64,000 nucleotides of DNA from NCBI RefSeq assembly GCF_006064855.1, contig NZ_CP040753.1, forward strand, positions 1,488,001 through 1,552,000, written 5' to 3'. Under the pieces are notes generated by a model, which saw only the letters and a program-made list of their open reading frames with translations, was not told where the DNA came from and ran no database searches. The DNA is from Sulfitobacter sp. BSw21498. Lineage in GTDB: Bacteria; Pseudomonadota; Alphaproteobacteria; Rhodobacterales; Rhodobacteraceae. Shown here in pieces: positions 9,185-17,608 of this stretch. The position numbers were made by a program, and so were the translations under genes. Position 1 is the stretch's first letter, and each line of letters opens with the position of its first letter.

Positions 9185-9580
9185 ATGGGTTTTTTCATAC
9201 GTTGGGCCTGCGCCTTTGTGCTGTTGGCCGCGACCTTTAATCCGACGTCTTATAACTATGTCACATGGGTCATGCGCTACGGCCATATGAATCTGTCCAT
9301 CGCCGTCTTGCTGGGGCTGCTGCTGCTCATCGGCTATGTTGTCTATCTGCGTGCGACGCTGCGCTCTATTGGCGGGTTGGGGATGTTGCTGGTGCTGGCA
9401 CTGGTCGGGGCCAGCCTCTGGGTGCTCTATGATCTGGGGGTCCTGCGGCTGGATAACGGCAGTTTTAACCTGTGGCTCGGCCTTGTCGCGCTGAGCTTTG
9501 TACTGGGCATCGGCCTCAGCTGGAGCATCTTTCGCCGCGCCGTATCGGGGCAGGCAGATGTGGATGATGTGGAAACCTGA
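9185..9580 (+). CDS. DUF6524 family membrane protein
   Basis: A 131-residue protein with four hydrophobic segments (about residues 5-24, 35-52, 60-80, 92-112) and the family-type start MGFFIRWACAFVLLAATFNP. Function is unknown. The ATG at 9185 is preceded by AGGAAG. It is divergent from purA across 216 bp, which must hold both promoters; I see no clear operator there. Confidence 0.75.
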   Translation: MGFFIRWACAFVLLAATFNPTSYNYVTWVMRYGHMNLSIAVLLGLLLLIGYVVYLRATLRSIGGLGMLLVLALVGASLWVLYDLGVLRLDNGSFNLWLGLVALSFVLGIGLSWSIFRRAVSGQADVDDVET

Positions 9581-9633
9581 CGCGGGCTTTCTGCCCAAGC
9601 GGGGCAACGCGGGCCAATCCTCCCTTGCCCCCA

Positions 9634-9649
9634 TAGGCAAACTTGCCTA
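9634..9649. repeat. inverted repeat upstream of secG
   Basis: TAGGCAA and TTGCCTA form a 7+2+7 inverted repeat, 40 bp before the secG start. It has the size of a dimeric repressor site or a small hairpin. No regulator is known from this sequence. Confidence 0.4.
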
Positions 9650-9688
9650 GACACGCCCAAAGTCAAAACCGCAGAGCCGTAGGTACCA

Positions 9689-10054
9689 ATGGAAAATGTA
9701 GTCCTGATTGTCCATCTCATTCTGGCCCTTGGCCTGATTGCAGTCGTGTTGCTGCAACGGTCCGAAGGGGGCGGCCTTGGCATGGGCGGTGGGGGCGGCG
9801 GTGCCGTTTCCGGTCGCTCGGCAGCCACTGCCATGGGCAAACTGACCTGGATTTTGGCCGCGGCCTTTATCGTGACCTCGATTACACTGACCATCATCGC
9901 GGCTGAAAAATCCGCCGGTTCCTCGGTAATCGACCGTCTGGGCGGCACGCCACCAGCGCTGAACCAAGGTGACGCACCAGCGCTGCCCGATACCGATTCA
10001 CTGCTGCCGCCGACACCTGCGGAAAACACACCGCAAGTTCCGACTGCGGATTAA
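9689..10054 (+). CDS. secG: preprotein translocase subunit SecG
   Basis: A 121-residue inner-membrane subunit of the SecYEG channel. It has two membrane helices (about residues 3-21 and 50-70) around the typical glycine-rich cytosolic loop (SEGGGLGMGGGGGG). The Pro/Thr-rich tail after residue 80 is longer than in E. coli but usual in rhodobacters. It lies upstream of pyrG, as in many relatives, but a terminator separates them. Confidence 0.92.
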   Translation: MENVVLIVHLILALGLIAVVLLQRSEGGGLGMGGGGGGAVSGRSAATAMGKLTWILAAAFIVTSITLTIIAAEKSAGSSVIDRLGGTPPALNQGDAPALPDTDSLLPPTPAENTPQVPTAD

Positions 10055-10079
10055 TCCAGACACTACAACAGCTTGAGGT

Positions 10080-10126
10080 AAGGCCAAGATACGCAACAGG
10101 ATGTTGCGGCTTGGCCTTGCTTTTTC
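10080..10126 (+). terminator. rho-independent terminator after secG
   Basis: A long stem: AAGGCCAAG (10080-10088) pairs with CTTGGCCTT (10110-10118), with an inner CGCAAC/GTTGCG stem, then GCTTTTT. It lies 26 bp past the secG stop. Confidence 0.88.
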
Positions 10127-10231
10127 CATCCGAATCCTGTTAGGTATAAGTCCCGTGATGCTGCGGTTTTCCGCAGCTCAATTGCTTGGCTTTTGCCACA
10201 TCAAATCTGAACTCACGGGGGCCTTCATCAC

Positions 10232-11881
10232 ATGGCACGCTATATTTTTATCACCGGCGGTGTGGTTTCCAGCCTTGGCAAAGGTCTTGCCTCTGCGGCT
10301 TTGGGGGCCTTGCTGCAAGCGCGTGGCTTTTCCGTCCGTCTGCGCAAACTGGACCCTTACCTGAACGTCGATCCCGGCACGATGTCGCCCTTTGAACATG
10401 GCGAAGTTTTTGTGACCGACGATGGTGCCGAAACCGATCTGGATCTGGGCCACTACGAACGCTTTACCGGCGTCGCGGCACGCAAGACGGATTCGATCAG
10501 CTCTGGTCGGGTCTATTCCACCGTGCTCGAGAAAGAGCGTCGCGGTGACTATCTGGGCAAGACCATTCAGGTGATTCCCCACGTCACCAACGAGATCAAG
10601 GATTTCCTGCATATCGGCGATGACGAGGTCGACTTTATGCTGTGCGAAATCGGCGGCACGGTCGGCGACATCGAAGGCCTGCCCTTCTTTGAGGCGATCC
10701 GCCAGTTCAGCCATGACAAACCGCGCGGCCAGTGTATCTTTATGCACCTCACCCTACTGCCCTATCTGGCAGCCAGCGGCGAGCTAAAGACCAAACCGAC
10801 GCAACACTCCGTCAAGGAATTGCAAAGCATCGGGATCGCGCCCGACATTCTGGTCTGCCGTTCCGAACACCCGATCCCCGAGAAAGAGCGCGAGAAGATC
10901 GCCCTTTTCTGTAACGTCCGCAAAGAGGCCGTGGTTGCGGCCTATGACCTGAAAACCATCTATGACGCGCCGCTGGCCTATCACGCGCAAGGGCTGGATC
11001 AGGCCGTGCTGGATGCCTTCGATATCTCCCCCGCACCCAAGCCTGAACTGTCGGTCTGGCGCGATGTCTCTGACCGCGTGCACAACCCCGAAGGCGAAGT
11101 CAAAGTCGCCATCGTCGGCAAGTACACCCAGCTTGAGGACGCCTATAAATCCATCGCAGAGGCGCTGACCCACGGTGGCATGGCCAATCGGGTCAAGGTC
11201 AAGATTGAATGGGTCGATGCCGAGGTCTTTGATCAAAGCGACGACCTGTCCTCGCACCTCGAAGGGTTCCACGCGATCCTCGTGCCCGGCGGGTTTGGCG
11301 AACGCGGTACCGAAGGCAAGATCAAGGCCGCACAATATGCCCGCGAACAGAAAGTCCCCTATCTGGGGATCTGTCTGGGCATGCAGATGGCCGTCATCGA
11401 AGCCGCGCGTAACGTGGCGGGCCTGACGACTGCGGGCTCCGAAGAATTCGACCACGAATCCAGCGGCAAAAAGCGTTTTGAACCCGTCGTCTACCACCTC
11501 AAGGAATGGGTGCAGGGCAACCACAAGGTCGAACGCAAGCTGGACGACGACAAAGGTGGCACAATGCGTCTTGGTGCCTATGATGCGACGCTCAAAGAAG
11601 GATCGAACGTGGCCAATATTTATGGCACCACGTCCATCGACGAGCGTCACCGTCACCGCTATGAGGTCGACACCGCCTACCGCGAGAAATTGGAAAAAGC
11701 CGGTCTGACCTTCTCGGGGATGTCGCCCGATGGCATGCTGCCCGAGATCGTGGAATGGTCCGATCACCCGTGGTTCATTGGCGTCCAGTTCCACCCCGAA
11801 CTGAAATCCAAACCCTTTGATCCGCACCCCTTGTTCAAGGACTTCATCCGCGCCGCCAAGGAAATGTCGCGGCTGGTCTGA
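10232..11881 (+). CDS. pyrG: CTP synthase
   Basis: A 549-residue enzyme that aminates UTP to CTP using glutamine and ATP. The N-terminal synthase domain begins with the P-loop-like [10 protein letters not shown] (about residues 8-17) and has the SSGRVYS UTP site. The C-terminal class I glutamine amidotransferase domain has the nucleophile elbow GICLGMQ (Cys about 378) and the His/Glu pair in FHPEL (about 522-524). It is full length. The ATG at 10232 follows the secG terminator by about 105 bp, so it has its own promoter. Confidence 0.98.
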   Translation: MARYIFITGGVVSSLGKGLASAALGALLQARGFSVRLRKLDPYLNVDPGTMSPFEHGEVFVTDDGAETDLDLGHYERFTGVAARKTDSISSGRVYSTVLEKERRGDYLGKTIQVIPHVTNEIKDFLHIGDDEVDFMLCEIGGTVGDIEGLPFFEAIRQFSHDKPRGQCIFMHLTLLPYLAASGELKTKPTQHSVKELQSIGIAPDILVCRSEHPIPEKEREKIALFCNVRKEAVVAAYDLKTIYDAPLAYHAQGLDQAVLDAFDISPAPKPELSVWRDVSDRVHNPEGEVKVAIVGKYTQLEDAYKSIAEALTHGGMANRVKVKIEWVDAEVFDQSDDLSSHLEGFHAILVPGGFGERGTEGKIKAAQYAREQKVPYLGICLGMQMAVIEAARNVAGLTTAGSEEFDHESSGKKRFEPVVYHLKEWVQGNHKVERKLDDDKGGTMRLGAYDATLKEGSNVANIYGTTSIDERHRHRYEVDTAYREKLEKAGLTFSGMSPDGMLPEIVEWSDHPWFIGVQFHPELKSKPFDPHPLFKDFIRAAKEMSRLV

Positions 11882-11905
11882 CCCTCGCGAAAGGCGGCCC
11901 TCGGC

Positions 11906-12688
11906 ATGCTCAGCTACCAACATATCTACCACGCCGGCAATCTGGCCGATGTTCACAAACACAGCCTGCTGGCGTGGATGTTGGGGTATCTGACGCGCAA
12001 GGACAAACCGCTGTCCTATCTGGAAACCCATGCCGGTCGCGCGTTGTATGACCTGTCCGACACCCCTGCCCTGAAAACCGGCGAGGCGGCGCAGGGCATT
12101 GGCCGTGCCCGTGGCTGGTTTGGCAATACGCATCCCTACGCGCAGGTGCTCGATCAGATCACGCGTGAGCAAGGGGCCGATGCCTATCCCGGTTCGCCGC
12201 TCTTGGCCGCCAAGCTGCTGCGCGACAGCGACAGCATCCAACTGGCCGAACTGCATCCCGGTGAACATGCCGCCCTTGATCTGGCGATGTCGCCCTATAA
12301 TGCCAAGTGTCACTACCGCGACGGGTTCGACATGGCTTTTGCCCTGACGCCGCCCACCCCGCGCCGTGGCCTGATGCTGATCGACCCCAGCTTCGAGATT
12401 AAAACCGATTACGTCGATATCCCGCGCCACATTGGCAAGCTCGCCCGCGCATGGAACGTCGGCATCATTGCGCTGTGGTATCCGATTTTGACCAGCAAGG
12501 CGCACCAGCCGATGCTGAGCGCGCTGATGGGGGCCCACCCCGAAGCACTGCGCCACGAGGTCAGCTTTGCCCCTGCCCGCCCCGGTCACGGGATGGTCGG
12601 ATCGGGCATGTTCGTGTTGAACCCGCCATACGGGCTCAAGGAAGAAGCAGCCCGTCTGACGGCCAAGTTCAAAACTCTCCCCAGATAA
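11906..12688 (+). CDS. rlmJ: 23S rRNA (adenine(2030)-N6)-methyltransferase
   Basis: A 260-residue SAM-dependent methyltransferase of the RlmJ family, which modifies A2030 of 23S rRNA. It starts with the family signature LSYQHIYHAGNLADVHKH, then has LETHAGRALYDL, and a catalytic DPSFE (about residue 156) in place of the more usual DPPF/Y. The GSGMFVLNPPYGL block is near the end. It is 24 bp downstream of pyrG and probably read from the same transcript. Confidence 0.9.
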   Translation: MLSYQHIYHAGNLADVHKHSLLAWMLGYLTRKDKPLSYLETHAGRALYDLSDTPALKTGEAAQGIGRARGWFGNTHPYAQVLDQITREQGADAYPGSPLLAAKLLRDSDSIQLAELHPGEHAALDLAMSPYNAKCHYRDGFDMAFALTPPTPRRGLMLIDPSFEIKTDYVDIPRHIGKLARAWNVGIIALWYPILTSKAHQPMLSALMGAHPEALRHEVSFAPARPGHGMVGSGMFVLNPPYGLKEEAARLTAKFKTLPR

Positions 12689-12698
12689 GGAGCTACCG

Positions 12699-12992
12699 AT
12701 GCCCAAAGGATACTGGATCGCAAATGTCGACGTCCGTGACGCCGAGGTCTACGACAAATACCGCGCTGCAAATGCCAAGCCTTTTGCAGATTTCGGGGCA
12801 AAGTTTCTGGTCCGTGGGGCCACGCCAGACATCCGCGAAGGTACGTCACACCCGCGCATCGTTGTGATCGAATTTGCCTCTCTTGCTGATGCCGTGGCCT
12901 GCTATGAAAGCGACGGGTATCAGGCGGCCAAAGACATCCGGTCGTCGGTTTCGGATGGCAATCTTGTCATCGTCGAAGGCTATGACGCCTGA
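12699..12992 (+). CDS. DUF1330 domain protein
   Basis: A 97-residue protein with a ferredoxin-like alpha+beta dimer fold expected of DUF1330. It begins MPKGYWIANVDVRD and carries the family PFADFGAKFLVRG and HPRIVVIEFAS stretches. Function is unknown. It lies 10 bp downstream of rlmJ, with AAGGAG 7 bases before its ATG, so it is in the same operon. Confidence 0.88.
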   Translation: MPKGYWIANVDVRDAEVYDKYRAANAKPFADFGAKFLVRGATPDIREGTSHPRIVVIEFASLADAVACYESDGYQAAKDIRSSVSDGNLVIVEGYDA

Positions 12993-13126
12993 GGCCACGA
13001 ACAGCAGTTGCGCGCGCGTTTAGAATTGCGCTTTTTATACATCACCCCTTTGCGAATATGGGCCGATTGGAACGTCGGGCTTTGATTTGAGTTAGCCTAG
13101 AACGCCCCGAACGATAAAGAGTTGCC

Positions 13127-13564
13127 ATGTTTGAACGTCTATTCCCCCGCCGCAAGCCGGACCCCAAGCCGCTGCCACAGCCGACCCCACAGCTTGCCCT
13201 TGGTGCGTTGCTGGTGCGTGTGGCGCTGGCCGATCGCACCTACCGTGCTGCCGAAGTCGGACAGATCGACCGCATTCTGGCGCAGACCTTTGGTTTGAAA
13301 CCGATCGAGGCCGCGAAACTGCGTGCCACCTGCGAAGCCTTGGAACGCCATGCCCCCGGCACGCCTGAATTTGCGCAAATCCTGCGCGAGGAAGTCGCCT
13401 ATGACGACCGCAAGGCGCTTGGCGATGCGATGTGGTCTGTGGCGCTGGCCGATGGGGCGCGGGACGACGACATTGAAATCCAGCTGCTGGCAATCGAAAC
13501 CGCGCTTGGGCTCAGTGACAAAGATATGTCCGCCGCCCGCGAAAAAGCGTTGAAAGCTTTGTGA
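13127..13564 (+). CDS. TerB-family protein (copy 1)
   Basis: A 145-residue cytosolic helical protein. After a Pro-rich basic N-terminus (residues 1-22) it has a TerB/TerB-like domain, with two repeated halves (LLVRVALADRTY.. and MWSVALADGARDD..). These carry the acidic AD-G-x-DD pattern that binds metal in TerB. Tellurite resistance itself is not implied, as no other ter gene is near. It is followed 37 bp later by a paralogue. Confidence 0.82.
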   Translation: MFERLFPRRKPDPKPLPQPTPQLALGALLVRVALADRTYRAAEVGQIDRILAQTFGLKPIEAAKLRATCEALERHAPGTPEFAQILREEVAYDDRKALGDAMWSVALADGARDDDIEIQLLAIETALGLSDKDMSAAREKALKAL

Positions 13565-13601
13565 CCTTGGCCTTGCGCCGCAACCGCTCTATATCACGCC
13601 C

Positions 13602-14042
13602 ATGTTTGCAGAATTCATCAAACGGCTGACCCAGCCTGATCCCGCCCAGCTTCCCGATGGGGATGCCCGCCTTGCGCTGACCGCGCTTTTGGTGCGCATC
13701 GCCAAGTCGGACAATGAATACGCCCCGTCTGAGCGCGCGCGCATCGACCAGATCATCGCCAAACGCTATGCGCTGGATGGTGACGACACCGCCTCCCTGC
13801 GTGCCGACGCCGAAGCGCTTGAGGCCGAAGCCCCCGATACCGTCCGCTTTACCCGCGCGATCAAGGATGCTGTGCCCTATGACGCCCGCCTTGCGGTGAT
13901 CAAAGCGCTGTGGGAAGTCGTGCTGGCTGACGGCATGCGCTCTGACGAAGAGAACGCCCTGCTTCGCTTGGTGACCAATTTGCTGGGGGTCTCGGACACC
14001 GACAGCGCCATCGTACGCAAACAGATTGAAGACAAAGACTAG
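13602..14042 (+). CDS. TerB-family protein (copy 2)
   Basis: A 146-residue paralogue of the upstream gene with the same layout: LLVRIAKSDNEYAPSE in the first half and VVLADGMRSDEENALLR in the second. The two probably arose by tandem duplication and have diverged clearly at residue level. Role unknown. Confidence 0.82.
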   Translation: MFAEFIKRLTQPDPAQLPDGDARLALTALLVRIAKSDNEYAPSERARIDQIIAKRYALDGDDTASLRADAEALEAEAPDTVRFTRAIKDAVPYDARLAVIKALWEVVLADGMRSDEENALLRLVTNLLGVSDTDSAIVRKQIEDKD

Positions 14043-14169
14043 TTTACGCGCAGGTGGCGATCTTACGCGGGGTCAACCTTTGAATTATTGGGCGAAACCC
14101 AAGTTCAAGATTGCAAATCCCTGTGAAAATCACCTTAACTTGCTGCGGAATGCACAATAAGGCAGCACA

Positions 14170-14946
14170 GTGACAGAACAGCCCCCCGTTATCGAGATCA
14201 ACAACCTGCACAAGGCCTATGGCCCTCTGGAGGTGCTCAAAGGGGTGTCGGTCAAGGCCCCTCGGGGGCATGTCATTTCGCTGATCGGGTCGTCGGGCTC
14301 TGGTAAATCCACGTTGTTGCGCTGCTGTAATCTGCTCGAAGACAGCCAGCAGGGCGATTTGCGCTTTAACGGCGAGGCGGTCGCATGGAAAGGCACGGGC
14401 CACAACCGCCGCCCCGCCGATCCCAAGCAAGTGCTGCGCATCCGCACGAACCTGTCGATGGTGTTTCAGCAGTTCAACCTGTGGGCCCATATGACGATTC
14501 TGCAAAACGTGATGGAGGCCCCCCTCACCGTGCTGCGCCGCGACCGCGCCGAGGTCGAGGCCGCGGCACGGGCGTACCTCGACAAGGTGGGCATCGGCGA
14601 CAAATGCGATGTCTTTCCGGCGCAGCTGTCGGGCGGCCAACAGCAACGCGCCGCCATCGCGCGCGGGTTGTGTATGGAACCCGAAGCACTGCTATTTGAC
14701 GAACCGACCTCGGCGCTTGATCCCGAGCTTGAACAAGAGGTCGTCAAAGTCATCAAGGATCTGGCCGCCGAAGGGCGGACCATGATGATCGTAACCCATG
14801 ATATGAAACTGGCGGCCGATGTGTCGGACCACGTCGTTTTCCTGCATCAGGGTTTGATCGAAGAACAAGGGGCCCCTGACGTATTGTTCGGTGCCCCTAA
14901 ATCGGAACGTCTGCGCGGGTTCCTCTCGGCCACCCACGCGGACTAA
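14170..14946 (+). CDS. polar amino acid-type ABC importer, ATP-binding protein
   Basis: A 258-residue ATPase of the HisP/GlnQ type. Walker A is GSSGSGKST (about residues 41-49), then the Q-loop QQFNLW, the signature LSGGQQQR (about 157), Walker B LLFDEPTSALD (about 177) and the switch His in VTHD. It starts at GTG 14170. It is the first gene of an importer set: ATPase, binding protein, two permeases. The neighbouring glutamine-synthetase-like and oxidase genes suggest an amine or amino-acid substrate. Confidence 0.93.
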   Translation: MTEQPPVIEINNLHKAYGPLEVLKGVSVKAPRGHVISLIGSSGSGKSTLLRCCNLLEDSQQGDLRFNGEAVAWKGTGHNRRPADPKQVLRIRTNLSMVFQQFNLWAHMTILQNVMEAPLTVLRRDRAEVEAAARAYLDKVGIGDKCDVFPAQLSGGQQQRAAIARGLCMEPEALLFDEPTSALDPELEQEVVKVIKDLAAEGRTMMIVTHDMKLAADVSDHVVFLHQGLIEEQGAPDVLFGAPKSERLRGFLSATHAD

Positions 14947-14982
14947 AAACGACCTAAAAACAATAAACTGGGAGACTTCAAA

Positions 14983-15717
14983 ATGAAAACACTCGTTCTT
15001 GCCACTGCCGCACTGGCGCTCAGCACAGGTTTCGCCATGGCAGACGCCCACGGCAAAACCATCCGCATGGGGACCGAAGGGGCCTACCCTCCCTATAACT
15101 TCCTGAACGATGCTGGCGAAGTAGACGGCTTTGAGCGCGAAGTCGGCGACGAGCTGTGCGCCCGCGCCGAGCTGACCTGCGAATGGGTCACCAACGAATG
15201 GGACAGCATCATTCCGAACCTGACGTCGGGCAACTACGACACCATCATCGCCGGCATGAGCATCACCGACGAGCGCGAAGAAGTGATTGATTTCACACAG
15301 AACTACTTCCCGCCAGCGGCCTCTGCCTATGCTGCGAAATCGGCTGATGCCGACATCACAGGCGGCGTCGTTTCCGCACAAACCAGCACGATCCAAGCGG
15401 GTCACGTCGCCGAATCCGGTGCCACCTTGCTGGAATTTGCCACCTATGACGAAACCGTCGCAGCCGTGAACAACGGCGAAGCAGACGCGGTTTTCGCCGA
15501 TAAGGACGCACTGGTCCCCACGGTCGAGGAATCCGGCGGCGAGATGATATTTGTCGGTGACGACGTGCCACTGGGCGACGGCATCGGCCTTGGCCTGCGC
15601 GAAAGCGACACAGAGCTGAAAGCAAAGTTCGACACCGCCATCCAGTCGATGAAGGATGACGGCAGCCTGAACAAGCTGATCATCAAATGGTTCGGCGAAG
15701 GCGCCAAAACATTCTGA
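14983..15717 (+). CDS. periplasmic amino acid/amine-binding protein of the ABC importer
   Basis: A 244-residue solute-binding protein (SBP_bac_3, PF00497). It has a Sec signal peptide at about residues 1-20, cut near AMA-DAH. The mature part begins IRMGTEGAYPPYNFLND, the usual ligand-pocket start, and contains GNYDTIIAGMSITDER, typical of polar amino-acid binders. Cys47 and Cys54 may form a disulfide. It lies 36 bp behind the ATPase gene and is followed by a strong hairpin. Confidence 0.93.
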   Translation: MKTLVLATAALALSTGFAMADAHGKTIRMGTEGAYPPYNFLNDAGEVDGFEREVGDELCARAELTCEWVTNEWDSIIPNLTSGNYDTIIAGMSITDEREEVIDFTQNYFPPAASAYAAKSADADITGGVVSAQTSTIQAGHVAESGATLLEFATYDETVAAVNNGEADAVFADKDALVPTVEESGGEMIFVGDDVPLGDGIGLGLRESDTELKAKFDTAIQSMKDDGSLNKLIIKWFGEGAKTF

Positions 15718-15725
15718 TCTTGATC

Positions 15726-15753
15726 GGGGCGGCGCATCTGCCGCCCCCTTTTC
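15726..15753 (+). terminator. intra-operon terminator/attenuator hairpin
   Basis: GGGGCGGC (15726-15733) pairs with GCCGCCCC (15740-15747) and is followed by a T-rich run. It sits between the binding-protein gene and the permease genes. Partial termination or 3'-end protection there would give more binding protein than permease, as is common in such importers. Confidence 0.8.
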
Positions 15754-15826
15754 TCTTACTGCCGATCTGACTAAAGACCCCAATACAGACGCCCGCAAAG
15801 GGCGCATACCACCGGGACATTTCGCT

Positions 15827-16708
15827 ATTTTTGCTTGCACTGACCCAGAAACGCTTTCCGGCCTGTCATGGCTGACGTGCTACCTGACCACGGGCAAGCA
15901 TTTGGCATTCTATGGCGCATTCGGCACTGTATTGCTGTTGCTTGCCATCACCGCCCCCGCAGCGCTTGCCTTTGGCTTTGGGGGCGCAATGGCCGCACGG
16001 TCACCCTTTGCACCGCTGTCATGGCTGGGCCGCACCTATATCGCTGTTGTGCGCGGCGTGCCGGACATCGCGTTCTTTTTGTTTTTCGTCATCGCCTTGG
16101 ATCAGGGCATTGAATACCTGCGCCACAAGGTGAAATGCCCCGACTGGGATCAACCGATCCGTCAGGGCAGTGACTTTCTGGTCTGTCAGGCCGCCAAGAT
16201 GCCGCTTGGGAATTCGGCGCAATGGGTCCACGAGGCCTATGGCTTTTCCCTCGCCGTACTGACCTTTGCGATCGTGTTCGGCGCCTTTGCGGCCAATGTG
16301 CTTTATGGTGCGATGCGCGCCGTGCCGCGGGCGCAGATCGAAACCGGCGAAGCCTACGGCATGTCGCCGCGCCAGACCTTCTGGCGTATCCTTGTGCCAC
16401 AGATGTGGGTCTATGCGCTGCCCGGGCTTGGCAATCTGTGGATGGTGCTGATCAAGGCGACCCCGCTGCTGTTCTTGCTGGGCATCGAAGACATCGTGTA
16501 CTGGGCGCGTGATCTGGGCGGGGCCAAGACGCCGCGCTTTACCGATTACCCCCACCCCGACTGGCGCATGTGGTATTTTCTGGCGCTGCTGGTCTTTTAC
16601 CTTTGCTTTACCCGTGTGTCCGAAATCGTGCTTGACCGGCTGATGCGGCGACTGACCAAAGGTCAGGCCACTGCCGGTGGTGAAGCACAGCGAAAGGCCG
16701 CCGTATGA
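15827..16708 (+). CDS. ABC importer permease 1 (HisM/HisQ type), start codon uncertain
   Basis: An inner-membrane permease of up to 293 residues with the EAA loop near GEAYGMSPRQTFWRILVPQM. The first ATG/GTG/TTG in frame is TTG 15902 (268 residues), but coding-like sequence with the family start (CTDPETLSGLSW, CYLTTGKH) extends upstream. The best match in phase is an ATT at 15827, preceded by CGGGA about 8 bases upstream. I give the longer form; an ATT start is rare, so this is inference. It overlaps the next gene by ATGA. Confidence 0.85.
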   Translation: MFACTDPETLSGLSWLTCYLTTGKHLAFYGAFGTVLLLLAITAPAALAFGFGGAMAARSPFAPLSWLGRTYIAVVRGVPDIAFFLFFVIALDQGIEYLRHKVKCPDWDQPIRQGSDFLVCQAAKMPLGNSAQWVHEAYGFSLAVLTFAIVFGAFAANVLYGAMRAVPRAQIETGEAYGMSPRQTFWRILVPQMWVYALPGLGNLWMVLIKATPLLFLLGIEDIVYWARDLGGAKTPRFTDYPHPDWRMWYFLALLVFYLCFTRVSEIVLDRLMRRLTKGQATAGGEAQRKAAV

Positions 16709-17511
16709 CCTGTTGGGACACGATCCAATCCTACGGGCTGCGCTCTCTTGGCTATGGTGAACGGCTGCTGCCGCGCAGTGACTTTACGCTGTGTGATCAA
16801 TTCACCCTGATCGGGTCGGGCATGATCTGGAACGTCTACTACGGATTTTTCGCCCTGATCAGCGGCTTTCTGCTGGCAACGGTTCTGGCCGTGGGCAAGG
16901 CGCACCCCAGCCCTTGGCTGCGCAAACCGTCAGAATGGTTTATTTTTCTGTTCCGCGGCTCGCCTTTGTTCATCCAGTTCTTTTTCGGCTATTTCTTGTT
17001 CCTTAGCCTAAAATCTGTGCATCCGTTCTTTGATATGTTCACCTCTGCGTGGCTCGGGGCGTTGATCGTTTTATTCTTCAATACCTCCGCCTACTCGGCC
17101 GAGATTTTCTATGGCGCGCTGCAATCCATCCCCAAAGGCGACACCGAAGCCGCTGATGCCTATGGCATTTCGGGCTGGCCGCGTTTCAAGCGCATCGTCT
17201 GGCCGACCATGCTGCGGTTGGCCTGGCCCGCCTATACCAACGAGGCAATCTTCTTGTTTCATGCGACAACGCTGGTCTTTTTCACCGGTTTTCCGGCGCT
17301 GCAACAACGCGGCGATGCGCTTTATTATGCCAGCTATTTTGCGGACAAAACCTTCAACCCGTTCGTCCCCTATCCCATCCTCGCCGGCTATTTCATTTTG
17401 CTGACACTTGTGATCATCTCTGTCTTTGGGCTGATCAATCGCCGTCTTAACCGCCACCTGCCCCAGTCATCGGTGCGGAAAATTCGCTTGCGTCTAAATC
17501 TGATCCGGTAG
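16705..17511 (+). CDS. ABC importer permease 2 (HisM/HisQ type)
   Basis: A 268-residue permease, partner of the preceding one. It has several membrane helices and an EAA loop in EAADAYGISGWPRFKRIVWPTM. The ATG overlaps the stop of permease 1 (ATGA), so translation is coupled. It ends the importer block; a 97-bp gap with AT-rich DNA precedes the catabolic genes. Confidence 0.92.
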   Translation: MTCWDTIQSYGLRSLGYGERLLPRSDFTLCDQFTLIGSGMIWNVYYGFFALISGFLLATVLAVGKAHPSPWLRKPSEWFIFLFRGSPLFIQFFFGYFLFLSLKSVHPFFDMFTSAWLGALIVLFFNTSAYSAEIFYGALQSIPKGDTEAADAYGISGWPRFKRIVWPTMLRLAWPAYTNEAIFLFHATTLVFFTGFPALQQRGDALYYASYFADKTFNPFVPYPILAGYFILLTLVIISVFGLINRRLNRHLPQSSVRKIRLRLNLIR

Positions 17512-17608
17512 TATCTATTTTTTGATCAAATTATTTAGCGCGTGGGCGCACCCCTCGGTTTTCATGTTTTAAGAACACCGTTCATGCCCGCCGCTTACAA
17601 GGTGTGAT

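Noticed and set aside
10784..12706. 640-residue open frame on the minus strand opposite pyrG and rlmJ
   Set aside because: It is antisense to two well-recognised genes with full family motifs. Its translation lacks any known domain and has the biased composition of a GC-rich antisense frame.
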